DNA of 64,000 nucleotides from Urbifossiella limnaea (GTDB lineage Bacteria; Planctomycetota; Planctomycetia; Gemmatales; Gemmataceae): NCBI RefSeq assembly GCF_007747215.1, contig NZ_CP036273.1, positions 3,766,322 to 3,830,321 of the forward strand, read 5' to 3'. Shown piece by piece: positions 8,327 to 16,653 of this stretch (position 1 is its first letter; each line of letters starts with the position of its first letter). The notes under the pieces were generated by a model. It saw only the letters and a program-made list of their open reading frames with translations, ran no database searches and was not told where the DNA came from. The position numbers and the translations under genes were made by a program.

Positions 8327-9316
8327 TCAGCTCGGCAGCAGTTCCTTCACCGCGTCCTGCTCCTCCAGGAGTTCGGTGAGCGTGATCTTCAGCCGCTCCT
8401 TGCCGAAGGCGTCGTGTTTCAGCCCCTCGACGACCTGCCACGGGGAGCCGTTCGTCGTCGTACACGGGTAGCCGAACACGAGCCCCGCCGGCACGCCGTA
8501 CTCGCCCTTCGAGATGACCGCCGAGCTGGTCCAGTCGCCGGCCGCCGTGCCTGCCAGCCACGTCTTGACGTGGTCGATGGCGCCGTTCGCCGCGGACAGG
8601 GCGCTGGACAGCCCCCGCGCCTTGATGACCGCCGCGCCGCGCGTCTGCACCGCCGGCACGAACGTCGCTTCGAGCCACGCCCGGTCGGTGATGCTCTCCG
8701 TTGCCGGCTTGCCGCCGATCTTCGCGTTCGTGAAGTCGGGGAACTGCGTGTTCGAGTGGTTCCCCCAGATGGTGACGTTCGACACCGCCCCGTTCGGCAC
8801 GCCGGCCTTCTTGGCGAGCGCCGACACGGCCCGGTTGTGGTCGAGCCGCGTCATCGCGCTCCAGCGGTCGTGCGGGATGTCCTTGCCGTTCTTGTACGCG
8901 ACCAGGCAGTTGGTGTTGCACGGGTTGCCGACGATGAGCACCCGAACGTCCGAGGCGGCGCGGCGGGCCAGCGCCTGGCCCTGCCCCACGAAAATCTTGC
9001 CGTTCAGGCCGAGCAGGTCCTTCCGCTCCATCCCCTGCTTGCGCGGCGCGGCGCCGACCAGCAGCGCCCAGTTGACGCCGTCGAACGCCTTGAGCGGGTC
9101 GTCGGACACGTCCACCCCGTCGAGGGTGGCGAACCCGCAGTCGTCGAGTTCCATGGCGACGCCTTCGAGGGCGCCGAGGGCGGGGGTGATTTCGAGCAGC
9201 TGCAGGCGGACCTTCACGTCGGGGCCGAACACCTCGCCGGACGCGAGCCGGGCGAGCATCGAGTACGCCACCTGACCGGCCGCCCCGGTCACCGCCACGC
9301 GGACCGTCTTGGACAT
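8327..9316 (-). CDS. mdh: Malate dehydrogenase
   Basis: 329-residue NAD-dependent malate dehydrogenase of the cytosolic/group-2 type, interconverting malate and oxaloacetate in the citric acid cycle. It has the dinucleotide-binding loop [10 protein letters not shown] (10-19) and the substrate arginines of the mobile loop (PRKQGMER, about 91-98). [10 protein letters not shown] and the catalytic His in WGNHSNTQ (H187) are also present. Length and motif order match the family throughout. It starts 26 bases after the stop of crtQ on the same strand, so it could be read through from the carotenoid operon, although it has no role in that pathway. Confidence 0.96.
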   Translation of the reverse strand: MSKTVRVAVTGAAGQVAYSMLARLASGEVFGPDVKVRLQLLEITPALGALEGVAMELDDCGFATLDGVDVSDDPLKAFDGVNWALLVGAAPRKQGMERKDLLGLNGKIFVGQGQALARRAASDVRVLIVGNPCNTNCLVAYKNGKDIPHDRWSAMTRLDHNRAVSALAKKAGVPNGAVSNVTIWGNHSNTQFPDFTNAKIGGKPATESITDRAWLEATFVPAVQTRGAAVIKARGLSSALSAANGAIDHVKTWLAGTAAGDWTSSAVISKGEYGVPAGLVFGYPCTTTNGSPWQVVEGLKHDAFGKERLKITLTELLEEQDAVKELLPS

Positions 9317-9342
9317 CGCTTCGCCTTCGCGTCAGGGGAGGA

Positions 9343-10431
9343 TCAGGCCACGTCGCTATGACTAGCAACCGCCGGCCGTCCCTTCCACCCGACCGGCCGC
9401 CGCACCGCCGCCGTCCACTGCACCGCGAGCAACAAAATCACCCCCACCGGGTGCAGCACGGCACCCACCAGCGACGCCCGAAACCACACCGCCGTGGCGA
9501 GCCGCAAGCCGACACTGAGCCCCACCGCGACCCACGCCAGCGGCTCGACCGGCGCGACGACCCACGGCAGGACGTGCCCGCCGCCGAGCAGCACGGTCCA
9601 CACCGGCAGCTGCGCCGCGGCCGCCATCCCCTCGCGGGCGTTCTTCGACAGCCCGAACCACACGCCGGCCGCGTCGCGGTACATGCGGCACACGGCGACG
9701 CCGCTCGCGTCGCACACGTCGGTGCGGAAGCCGGCCCGGCGGTAGGCCCGCGGCAGCGTCAGCCCGTCGTGCCGCGACGCCTTCACGGCCGCGTGCCCGC
9801 CGACGGCGACGTACGAGTCGCGGTCGGTGAGGAACCACTGTCCGCAGCCGGCGCCGAATCCGGCCCGACGCGAGAACCGCATCCCCGCCATCGGCAGGTA
9901 GCCGACCAGCAGCCAGTTGATGAGCGGGATCAGCAGCTTTTCCAGCAGGGTGCCCGTCTCCTGCCGCGGGAAGCCGCTCACGAGCGCGGCGCCGCTCCGC
10001 GCGCGGAAGGCGATGAGGCGCGCGACTGCGTCGGGCGTCAGCCGCACGTCGGCGTCGAGGAAGCACAGCAGCGGCTGCCGTGCGAGTCGGCTCAGCGCGA
10101 AGCAGGCGTGCTGCTTGCCGTTCCACCCCGCGGGGAGTTCCGGGGCCGACTCCACCCGGACGCGCGCGTCCGTCGCCGCGATCTCGGCCACGACCGCAGC
10201 GGTGCGGTCGGTCGAGGCGTCGTCCAGCACGATCACTTCGATTTCGGCGCCGACGGACGCCAGCACCGACGCGACGCACGCGGCGATGCCCGCCTCCTCG
10301 TTCCGCGCCGGAATCAGCACCGACACCTGTGACGCCGCGGTGCCACGCGGCGGCGGGCGGAAGAACAGCGCGTTCACCGCCGCCATCACCGCCGGCAGCG
10401 CCGCGAGGCCGATGCAGAGCCACGCCAGCAT
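9343..10431 (-). CDS. crtQ: Glycosyltransferase family 2, CrtQ-like
   Basis: 362-residue membrane-associated GT2 enzyme that probably glucosylates a carotenoid acid, as CrtQ does in staphyloxanthin-type pathways. An N-terminal membrane helix (1-24) precedes PARNEE (41-46), LDDAST (69-74) and the DADV metal site (126-129). Hydrophobic C-terminal segments are followed by a terminal WKGR box that is also found in Staphylococcus CrtQ. Its ATG overlaps the stop of the acyltransferase gene by one base (TGATG), indicating translational coupling. Position as the last of four crt genes supports the assignment. Confidence 0.82.
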   Translation of the reverse strand: MLAWLCIGLAALPAVMAAVNALFFRPPPRGTAASQVSVLIPARNEEAGIAACVASVLASVGAEIEVIVLDDASTDRTAAVVAEIAATDARVRVESAPELPAGWNGKQHACFALSRLARQPLLCFLDADVRLTPDAVARLIAFRARSGAALVSGFPRQETGTLLEKLLIPLINWLLVGYLPMAGMRFSRRAGFGAGCGQWFLTDRDSYVAVGGHAAVKASRHDGLTLPRAYRRAGFRTDVCDASGVAVCRMYRDAAGVWFGLSKNAREGMAAAAQLPVWTVLLGGGHVLPWVVAPVEPLAWVAVGLSVGLRLATAVWFRASLVGAVLHPVGVILLLAVQWTAAVRRPVGWKGRPAVASHSDVA

Positions 10432-11210
10432 CACGGCCGCTCCCCCCCGTGCGACGGGTCGAACCGCCGGCCCGTCAGCAGTGCCTTGAGCCGCCGCCAC
10501 CCGTCGTACACGCCGCCGACGCCGGCCGACCCGCCGAGGACCGTCGTGAAGCGGGCCGGGTCGCGGGTCATGGCGTCGGCGTTCAGCGCGTCGAGCGTGT
10601 GCGTCAGCCGCTCCTCGACGAGCCGCGTCCACGCCTTGCCGTCGAGCCCGGCGTGGTCCGCAACGCGAATGGGTTCGCCAACGCGGGCCAGCGCCTCGGG
10701 CGTGCGCTCCGCCCAGAAGGCGTACTCGAGCGCCAGTGGCAGCACGACGCCGCGGCCGAGCCGGGCGGCGAGGTGGCCCACGCCCGACCGCAGCGCCAGC
10801 GGCCGCTCGCGCACGTCGGAGAAGCGGCCCTGCGCCGTCACCCACAGCACGCGGTTCGGCTCGGACAGGATGAGTTGCCCGACGCGGAGGAACTCGGCCG
10901 CGCCGCGGAACGAGGTGGTGTCCACGCCGACGAACCCGAGGCGGCCGAAGACGCGGTACTGGCGCAAGGCTGTCGAGTCGATTGCGGCGAACTGGTCGCG
11001 GCCGGCGAAGGCGTCGGACAGGACGACGCCGACGAGCGGGTCCCACCACGCGGGGTGGTTTAGCACTACGAGGACGGGCTCGCCCGGCGGCGGAAATGCC
11101 GACCCGGCCTTGGCAAGCCGGACGGCGTGGACGTGCTTGCGGACGTAGCGGCGGACGTAGCGGCGAAAGCCACGGACGAGCCAGGGCCAGCGGCGCGGCA
11201 GCTCGGCCAC
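10431..11210 (-). CDS. PlsC-like acyltransferase (carotenoid ester formation)
   Basis: 259-residue glycerolphosphate-type acyltransferase domain with the HX4D catalytic box NHPAWWDP (H52, D57) and a downstream TAQGRFSDVRERP block at the position of the family's second and third motifs. In this operon it most likely attaches a fatty acid to the glycosylated carotenoid, the step called CrtO in staphyloxanthin synthesis. That role is inferred from context; the sequence family differs from staphylococcal CrtO. The GTG start at 11210 lies one base after the crtP stop, and the stop overlaps the crtQ start. Confidence 0.78.
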   Translation of the reverse strand: MAELPRRWPWLVRGFRRYVRRYVRKHVHAVRLAKAGSAFPPPGEPVLVVLNHPAWWDPLVGVVLSDAFAGRDQFAAIDSTALRQYRVFGRLGFVGVDTTSFRGAAEFLRVGQLILSEPNRVLWVTAQGRFSDVRERPLALRSGVGHLAARLGRGVVLPLALEYAFWAERTPEALARVGEPIRVADHAGLDGKAWTRLVEERLTHTLDALNADAMTRDPARFTTVLGGSAGVGGVYDGWRRLKALLTGRRFDPSHGGERP

Positions 11211-11211
11211 G

Positions 11212-12777
11212 TCACACCCCGACGGGTTCGGGCGCGGCGGCGCCCTTCGGCGCGGCGCGGTCCTGGTCGAGGGCGTCGGCGGCGATCCACCCGCTCATCA
11301 GCACCATCGGCATCCCCGGCCCCGGGTGCGCCGCGCCGCCGGCGAGGTACAGCCCGCGCACGTCCGGCGAGCGGTTCGCCGGCTTGAACGCCCCGTTCCA
11401 CACGCCGTGGCTCGCCAGCCCGTAGATGGCCCCGTTCAGCACGTGGTAGCGGTCGTGGATGTCCTGCGGCGTCAGCGCCGCCTCGAACACGATGCGCTCC
11501 TCGATGTCCGGCATCCGCCCCGTGGTCTTGAGCTTGTCCAGAATCGTGCGGCGGTACGCCGGGAGCATCCGCTTCCAGTCGTGGTGCGGCCGCAGGTACG
11601 GCGTGTGAACGAGCACGTACAGCGCCTCGCCGCCCGGCGGCGCCGTCTCGGGCTCGGTGCGGGCCGTCGCCGCGAGGTAGCACGTCGGGTCCGGCGCCGG
11701 CTCGCCCTTCTTGTAGATGAAGTCGAACTCCTCGTGCGGGTCGCGGCTGAACACGAAGTCGTGGTGCAGCAGGTGGTCGTAGGCCCGGTCGAGGCCCAGG
11801 TACAGCACCACGCCCGAGCACGCCGGCTCGTAGCCGCGGCGGCCGGCGAACTTCTTAGCGGCAACCGGCGCCGTGTCCTTCAGCAACTCGGCGTGCGTCC
11901 GCACGCTGTCGGCGTTCGACACCACCGCGGCGAGCCGCACCACCTCGCCGGCGTCCGTCTCCACGCCGGTGACGGCCTTGCCGTTGTCGGTCAGGATGCG
12001 TCGCACGCCGCAGCCGGGGCGCAGGTCCACGCCCAGGTCCTCGGCCAGTCGCGTCAGCGCCTCGGGCACGGCGCGGGTGCCGCCGCGCGGGTACCACACG
12101 CCCTCGCCCGTCTGCATGTGGGCGATGCCGCACAGCACCGCCGGCGACGCCATCGGGCTGGAGCCGACGTACTGCGTGAAGTGGTCGAGCATCTGGGCGA
12201 CGCGCGCGTCCGGCGTGTGCTTCCGCACGGTGCCCGCGACCGACCGACCCATCCGCATGGAGAGCACGTCGGCGAGCAGCTTCGGCGAGAAGCCGGCCTT
12301 CCAGTCGATCATGTCGCCGATGCCGCCGATCGAGCGGTAGAAGTAGCGCTCGCGGGAGATGCGGTCGAGGCGCCGCGACAGGGCGTGGAACGCCTTGTAC
12401 CCCACACCCGACCCGGTGCCGGGGGCGTACCCGTCGAGCCGGTCGGCCATCGCCTCGACGTTCTCCTCCAGGTCGAGGACCGAGCCGTCGGTGAAGAAGC
12501 AGCGCCACTGCGGGTCGAGGCGGACGAGGTCGAGGTAGTCGTCGAGCGGCCGGCCGGCCTCGTCGAAGACGCGGTGGAGGACCGACGGCAGGGTGAGGAT
12601 CGTCGGCCCCATGTCGAAGCGGAAGCCGGCTTCGCTAAGGACGGCCGCCTTCCCGCCGAGCCACGGGCTCCGCTCGAACAGCGTGACGGCGTACCCGCGG
12701 GCCGCGAGCACGCAGGCGCTCGCCAGCCCCGCCAGCCCGCCGCCGATCACGCCAACCCGATCCGCGCGTTTGCCCAC
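11212..12777 (-). CDS. crtP: C30 carotenoid oxidase, CrtP-like (CrtI superfamily)
   Basis: 521-residue FAD-dependent amine-oxidase-fold enzyme. The N-terminus carries the FAD motif GGGLAGL (11-17) and GGKAAVLSEAGFRFDMGPT. The middle has HFTQYVGSSPMASPAVL and MQTGEGVWYPRGGT, close to CrtP of Staphylococcus. The C-terminus has YLAGGAAHPGPGMPMVLMSG. These features place it with diaponeurosporene oxidases rather than with desaturases, so it should oxidise the terminal methyl group of the C30 chain to an aldehyde or acid. It follows crtN by 42 bases and is followed by the acyltransferase after a single base. Confidence 0.85.
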   Translation of the reverse strand: MGKRADRVGVIGGGLAGLASACVLAARGYAVTLFERSPWLGGKAAVLSEAGFRFDMGPTILTLPSVLHRVFDEAGRPLDDYLDLVRLDPQWRCFFTDGSVLDLEENVEAMADRLDGYAPGTGSGVGYKAFHALSRRLDRISRERYFYRSIGGIGDMIDWKAGFSPKLLADVLSMRMGRSVAGTVRKHTPDARVAQMLDHFTQYVGSSPMASPAVLCGIAHMQTGEGVWYPRGGTRAVPEALTRLAEDLGVDLRPGCGVRRILTDNGKAVTGVETDAGEVVRLAAVVSNADSVRTHAELLKDTAPVAAKKFAGRRGYEPACSGVVLYLGLDRAYDHLLHHDFVFSRDPHEEFDFIYKKGEPAPDPTCYLAATARTEPETAPPGGEALYVLVHTPYLRPHHDWKRMLPAYRRTILDKLKTTGRMPDIEERIVFEAALTPQDIHDRYHVLNGAIYGLASHGVWNGAFKPANRSPDVRGLYLAGGAAHPGPGMPMVLMSGWIAADALDQDRAAPKGAAAPEPVGV

Positions 12778-12819
12778 GGTCCGCTCCTTCGCTCCGAGCT
12801 CGTATCAACGGCGGCGATT

Positions 12820-14415
12820 CTACCGGGCGCACGCCGCAACCGGAAGGTCTTTCGCTCCGGGCCGCCCGAGCCACGCCACGTCCCGCCCGAAGTCCTCCAG
12901 CAGCAGCCGGCTCGTGATCCGCGCCGACTCGTAGATCACCGGCAGCCCGCTCCCGGGGTGCGTACCGCCGCCGACCAGGTACACGCCGTCCACGTCCTCG
13001 AACCGGTTCCGCGGCCGCAGGTGGAGCATCTGCCGGAACGTGTGGGCCAGGTTGAACGTCGCCCCGCGGTGGACGGCGTACTTGGCCTCCCAGTCGTCCG
13101 GCGTCACCACCCGCTCGAAGCGAATGCGGCGCTCCACGTCCGGCAGCCCGATCTTGCCGAGCTGGCGCAGCAGCCGCGCCCGGAAGGCGGGCGCCTCGCG
13201 CTTCCAGTCCACGTTCGGGTGCCGGTGCGTCACGGGGGCCAGCACGTACAGCGTGCTCTTTCCCGCCGGCGCGAGCGTCGGGTCGGTGACGCAGGCGTTC
13301 TGCACGTAGAACGAGGTGTCGTCCGTGAGCACATGCCGTTCCGTGATGTCGGCCAGGTTCGCCATGTAGTCGTGCGACGTGTAGATGGTGTGGTGCGGCA
13401 CGTCGTCCTGGGTGCCGTCCAGGCCCAGGTACAGCATGAACGTCGAGCACGAGAACTGCTTCTTCTCCAGCCTCGCGTCGGTCCAGCGGCGGCGGAGGCG
13501 GTCGGGGATCAGCTTCGTCATCGCGTCGGCGAAGTCGGCGTTCACGACGACGGCGTCGGCCCGCAGTTCGCCGGCCGCGGTGCGCACGCCGACCGCACGC
13601 CGGCCGTCGAACAGCATCTCTTCTACCGGCTCGCCGAGCGAGAAGCGGACGCCCATGTCGGCGGCCACGCGCGCCATGGCCTCGCTCACCGCGGCGCAGC
13701 CGCCGGTGGGGTGCCAGACGCCGTACTCGTACTCCAGGAACGACAGGATCGAGAACAGGCTCGGGCAGTTGAACGGCGACATGCCCAGGTACTTGGACTG
13801 GAACGTGAACGCCAGGCGGACGCGCGGGTCGGCGAAGTAGCGGCTCAGTTCGCGCTCCACCGAGTTCCACGGCCGTAGCAGCGGGGCCATCTTCAGCAAG
13901 TCCCAGCTGAGCAGGTCTTTCCAGCCCAGGAACGGGCGCTCGAGGACGGGGCGGAAGCCGTCGAGCTTGGCGCGGTTGTCCGCGAGGTAGCGGTCGAGGT
14001 TCGGGGCGTCGGCGGGGGCCAGCTTCGCGATCTCGGCCTTCATCCGGGCGACGTCGGGCGTGCAGTCGAGTCGGCCGCCGGACCCGAACTCGAGGCGGTA
14101 CTGCGGGTCGAGCCGCGTCATCGGCACCTCGCGGTGCAGGTCGCGGCCGACCAGCTTGAAGATGCGCTCGAGCACCAGCGGGTAGAGGAAGAACGTCGGC
14201 CCGAGGTCGAAGCGGAAGCCGTCGGCCTCGACGGCGCTGCACCGGCCGCCGACGCGCGGCAGGCGCTCGACGACGTGAACGTCCAGCCCGGCGTGGGCGA
14301 GAAGCAACGAGGCCGCGAGCCCGCCCGGGCCGGCGCCCACCACGATGACCTTCCGGGGTCGGCGGGTGCCGGTGAGGGGCTGTACGGGGGAATCGACAGG
14401 GGCCAGCGAGGGCAT
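12820..14415 (-). CDS. crtN: C30 carotenoid desaturase, CrtN-like (CrtI superfamily)
   Basis: 531-residue FAD-dependent desaturase, first gene of the carotenoid operon. It has VGAGPGGL (26-33) and RVGGRCSAVEADGFRFDLGPT for FAD binding. The central region (FQSKYLGMSPFNCPSLFSIL, VWHPTGGCAAV) and the C-terminal VGGGTHPGSGLPVIYESARI are most like CrtN, which desaturates dehydrosqualene or squalene to yellow-orange C30 polyenes. The ATG at 14415 is the only sensible start; the reading frame stays open upstream but the extra residues are not family-like. The squalene-type precursor enzymes (HpnCDE or CrtM) are not in this window. Confidence 0.85.
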   Translation of the reverse strand: MPSLAPVDSPVQPLTGTRRPRKVIVVGAGPGGLAASLLLAHAGLDVHVVERLPRVGGRCSAVEADGFRFDLGPTFFLYPLVLERIFKLVGRDLHREVPMTRLDPQYRLEFGSGGRLDCTPDVARMKAEIAKLAPADAPNLDRYLADNRAKLDGFRPVLERPFLGWKDLLSWDLLKMAPLLRPWNSVERELSRYFADPRVRLAFTFQSKYLGMSPFNCPSLFSILSFLEYEYGVWHPTGGCAAVSEAMARVAADMGVRFSLGEPVEEMLFDGRRAVGVRTAAGELRADAVVVNADFADAMTKLIPDRLRRRWTDARLEKKQFSCSTFMLYLGLDGTQDDVPHHTIYTSHDYMANLADITERHVLTDDTSFYVQNACVTDPTLAPAGKSTLYVLAPVTHRHPNVDWKREAPAFRARLLRQLGKIGLPDVERRIRFERVVTPDDWEAKYAVHRGATFNLAHTFRQMLHLRPRNRFEDVDGVYLVGGGTHPGSGLPVIYESARITSRLLLEDFGRDVAWLGRPGAKDLPVAACAR

Positions 14416-14452
14416 GCGGCGGTCCGGAGTCGGCGGGCGGAACGGACACACA

Positions 14453-14483
14453 ATAGTAGCGGGGCATGCGACAGGAAAGCCAA
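14453..14483 (-). promoter_or_regulatory. Candidate promoter of the carotenoid operon
   Basis: Read on the minus strand, TTGGCT (14478-14483) and TACTAT (14453-14458) are separated by 19 bases, placing the transcript start about 30 bases before the crtN ATG. The -10 box is strong and the spacing long. The divergent gap also holds the 8-base inverted repeat GGTGGTCC/GGACCACC (14496-14503, 14516-14523), a possible operator. Confidence 0.35.
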
Positions 14484-14551
14484 CGGTTTCGTCCGGGTGG
14501 TCCACCCTGAACACCGGACCACCTACAACACCTTCCCACAACGGAGCCGCC

Positions 14552-15580
14552 GTGTCCGTAGCAACCCTCACGCCGGCCGCCCTTCGCGCCGCGGCCGACA
14601 CCCTTCCCCGCGCCCGGCTCGCCCACCTGCCGACGCCGCTGGAAGAGGTCCCGCGGTTCGCCGCGGCCGTCGGCGGCGGCGTCCGCGTGTTCGTCAAGCG
14701 CGACGACTGCACCGGGCTGTTGTTGGGCGGGAACAAGGCCCGGCACAACGAATTCCTACTCGGCGACGCCGTCGACCAGGGCTGCGACGTGGTGGTGTGG
14801 GGCGCCGGCGTGCAGTCAAACAACTGCCGCCAGACCGCCGCCGGGTGTGCCAAACTCGGCCTCGAATGCCGCCTGTACCTGAGCCGCGGCCACTACAGCA
14901 CCGAGCCGCAGGGGAACCTGCTGCTGGACTACCTCGTCGGGGCGAAGGTCGAGTTCACCGACGCGGCCATCGGCCCGGAGCTGGACGCCTTTCTCGCCTC
15001 CCGGGCGGCCGAGTTCCGCGCCGCGGGCCGCAAGCCGTACTTCTGGCACCGCCCGCGCGTGGTGCCGCTCGCGGCAGTTAGCTACGCCGTGTGCGTCGCC
15101 GAGATCGCCGAGCAGTTGAGCTCGCGGGGCCTGGGTGCGGCCGGGATTTACGTGTCGTCGTCGGGGGCAACCGGGGCCGGCGTCGCGCTCGGCGCGGCGG
15201 TGCTGGGTTTGAGCTCTGCCGTGCGGTTGATCTGCCCGATGCACTGGCCCTGGCACATCCCCACCGCCATCGCCGCGGACGCGAACGCCGCCGCCGAACG
15301 GCTCGGCATTGAACACCGATTGCGGCCCGAAGACATCGACGCCGACGAGAACTTCATCGCGCCCGGCTACGGCCTCCCGTCGCCCGCCGGCCGCGAGGCG
15401 CTACACCTTCTGGCGACGACCGAGGCGATCCTGACCGATCCGGTCTACTCCGCGAAGGCATTGGCGGGGCTCATCGCGGACGTCCGGGCGCGGAAGTACC
15501 GACCGGGAAGCGTGTTAGTGTTCGTCCACACGGGCGGGGTGCCGGCCGTGTTCGCGGACCCGGCCGCCGTGCTGAACTGA
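14552..15580 (+). CDS. PLP-dependent D-cysteine desulfhydrase / ACC deaminase family
   Basis: 342-residue fold-type II PLP enzyme. The N-terminal PTPLEE and VKRDDCTGLLLGGNKARH block carries the PLP lysine (K62). SSSGATGAGVALG supplies the phosphate-binding loop, and HTGGVPAVF closes the C-terminus. This is the signature of D-cysteine desulfhydrase (DcyD) and 1-aminocyclopropane-1-carboxylate deaminase, which the sequence alone does not separate. The GTG start at 14552 is chosen because GGAG lies 5 bases upstream; in-frame starts further up would run into the control region of the divergent carotenoid operon. It appears to be monocistronic. Confidence 0.83.
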   Translation: MSVATLTPAALRAAADTLPRARLAHLPTPLEEVPRFAAAVGGGVRVFVKRDDCTGLLLGGNKARHNEFLLGDAVDQGCDVVVWGAGVQSNNCRQTAAGCAKLGLECRLYLSRGHYSTEPQGNLLLDYLVGAKVEFTDAAIGPELDAFLASRAAEFRAAGRKPYFWHRPRVVPLAAVSYAVCVAEIAEQLSSRGLGAAGIYVSSSGATGAGVALGAAVLGLSSAVRLICPMHWPWHIPTAIAADANAAAERLGIEHRLRPEDIDADENFIAPGYGLPSPAGREALHLLATTEAILTDPVYSAKALAGLIADVRARKYRPGSVLVFVHTGGVPAVFADPAAVLN

Positions 15581-15672
15581 TGGCTGGATCGAACCAACTT
15601 TTTTATGAGTCGGTGACATGATTCCGGGGATCGACCCACCCCGGCCGGAAACAAGAATTTCGGCCGGAGTGT

Positions 15673-16563
15673 TCAGCAGCAGACGCGGTTGCGACCGCCG
15701 CGCTTGGCCTGGTAGAGGCGGTCGTCGGCCTGCTTCAGGAGCGCCGCGGGGGTGATGTCCGGGTCGCCGGCGGTGGTGGCGACGCCGACGCTGATCGTCA
15801 GGCGGATGGGGGTGGTCTCGAAGCGGAAGGCGTGGGCTTCGACGAGAGCCCGCACCCGCTCGCCGGCCCGGTAGGCCTCTTCGCACCCGGTTTCGACCAG
15901 CACCAGACAGAACTCCTCGCCGCCGGAGCGGGCGAACAGGTCTTCCTTGCGGACGGTGTCGTTCACGCGCGCCGCCAGCTCGCGGAGCACGAAGTCGCCG
16001 CACAGGTGGCCGTGGGTGTCGTTGATCCCCTTGAACTTGTCGATGTCGAACATCAGCACGGAGAGCGGCCGGTGGTGCCGCTGGCTGCGGGCCACCTCGC
16101 GGTCGAGGAACTCGCCGAGCGCCCGCTGGTTGTGGACGCGGGTGAGCCCGTCCTGGATGGTGAGGCGGTAAATCTCTTCGTGGTACTCGGCCTCGATGTT
16201 CCCGCCGGCGAGGTAGCGGTAGATGCAGTTGCCGACGCGGAGGTAGTCGCCGTCGTGGAGCTCGGTCGGCCCGTCGAGGGGGCGGTCGTTCACGAACGTG
16301 CCGTTCGTACTCCCCAGGTCGTTGACGAAAAACCCGTCCGTCGCGTGCTCGATGCGGGCGTGGCGGCGGCTGACGGAGTTGTCGGTGATCCGCACGTCGC
16401 AGTCGTCGCCGCGGCCGACGACGAGCGGCTTGTCGCGCAGCGGGTAGCGGGACCCCATCGCCGTGCCGGTCGGGTAGATGTGAACCAGACACGCGTCCCG
16501 CGCGGCGGACAGGAGCCGCTTGGGCGTCGAAATCCAGGTGTCGGTCACTTTCTCGGCCATCAC
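15673..16563 (-). CDS. FHA-GGDEF diguanylate cyclase
   Basis: 296-residue cytoplasmic protein that fuses an FHA phosphothreonine-binding domain (about 26-115, VGRGDDCDVRI, SVSRRHARI, DLGSTNGTFVND) to a GGDEF domain (about 130-296). The active site is intact (GGEEF, 214-218), and the product-inhibition site RxxD (RKED, 205-208) stands exactly five residues before it. It should therefore make cyclic di-GMP from GTP and be feedback inhibited. The FHA domain suggests control by a Ser/Thr protein kinase, abundant in this lineage; no kinase gene is adjacent. The adjacent genes are unrelated. Confidence 0.93.
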   Translation of the reverse strand: MMAEKVTDTWISTPKRLLSAARDACLVHIYPTGTAMGSRYPLRDKPLVVGRGDDCDVRITDNSVSRRHARIEHATDGFFVNDLGSTNGTFVNDRPLDGPTELHDGDYLRVGNCIYRYLAGGNIEAEYHEEIYRLTIQDGLTRVHNQRALGEFLDREVARSQRHHRPLSVLMFDIDKFKGINDTHGHLCGDFVLRELAARVNDTVRKEDLFARSGGEEFCLVLVETGCEEAYRAGERVRALVEAHAFRFETTPIRLTISVGVATTAGDPDITPAALLKQADDRLYQAKRGGRNRVCC

Positions 16564-16653
16564 CCAATCCCGAGACGGGAATCGGGTGAAGCCTAGTTCA
16601 CGAATCGGCCGGTTACCAACCCCGGCCGGCGATCGGGAGAGAATCCCTGCCGG

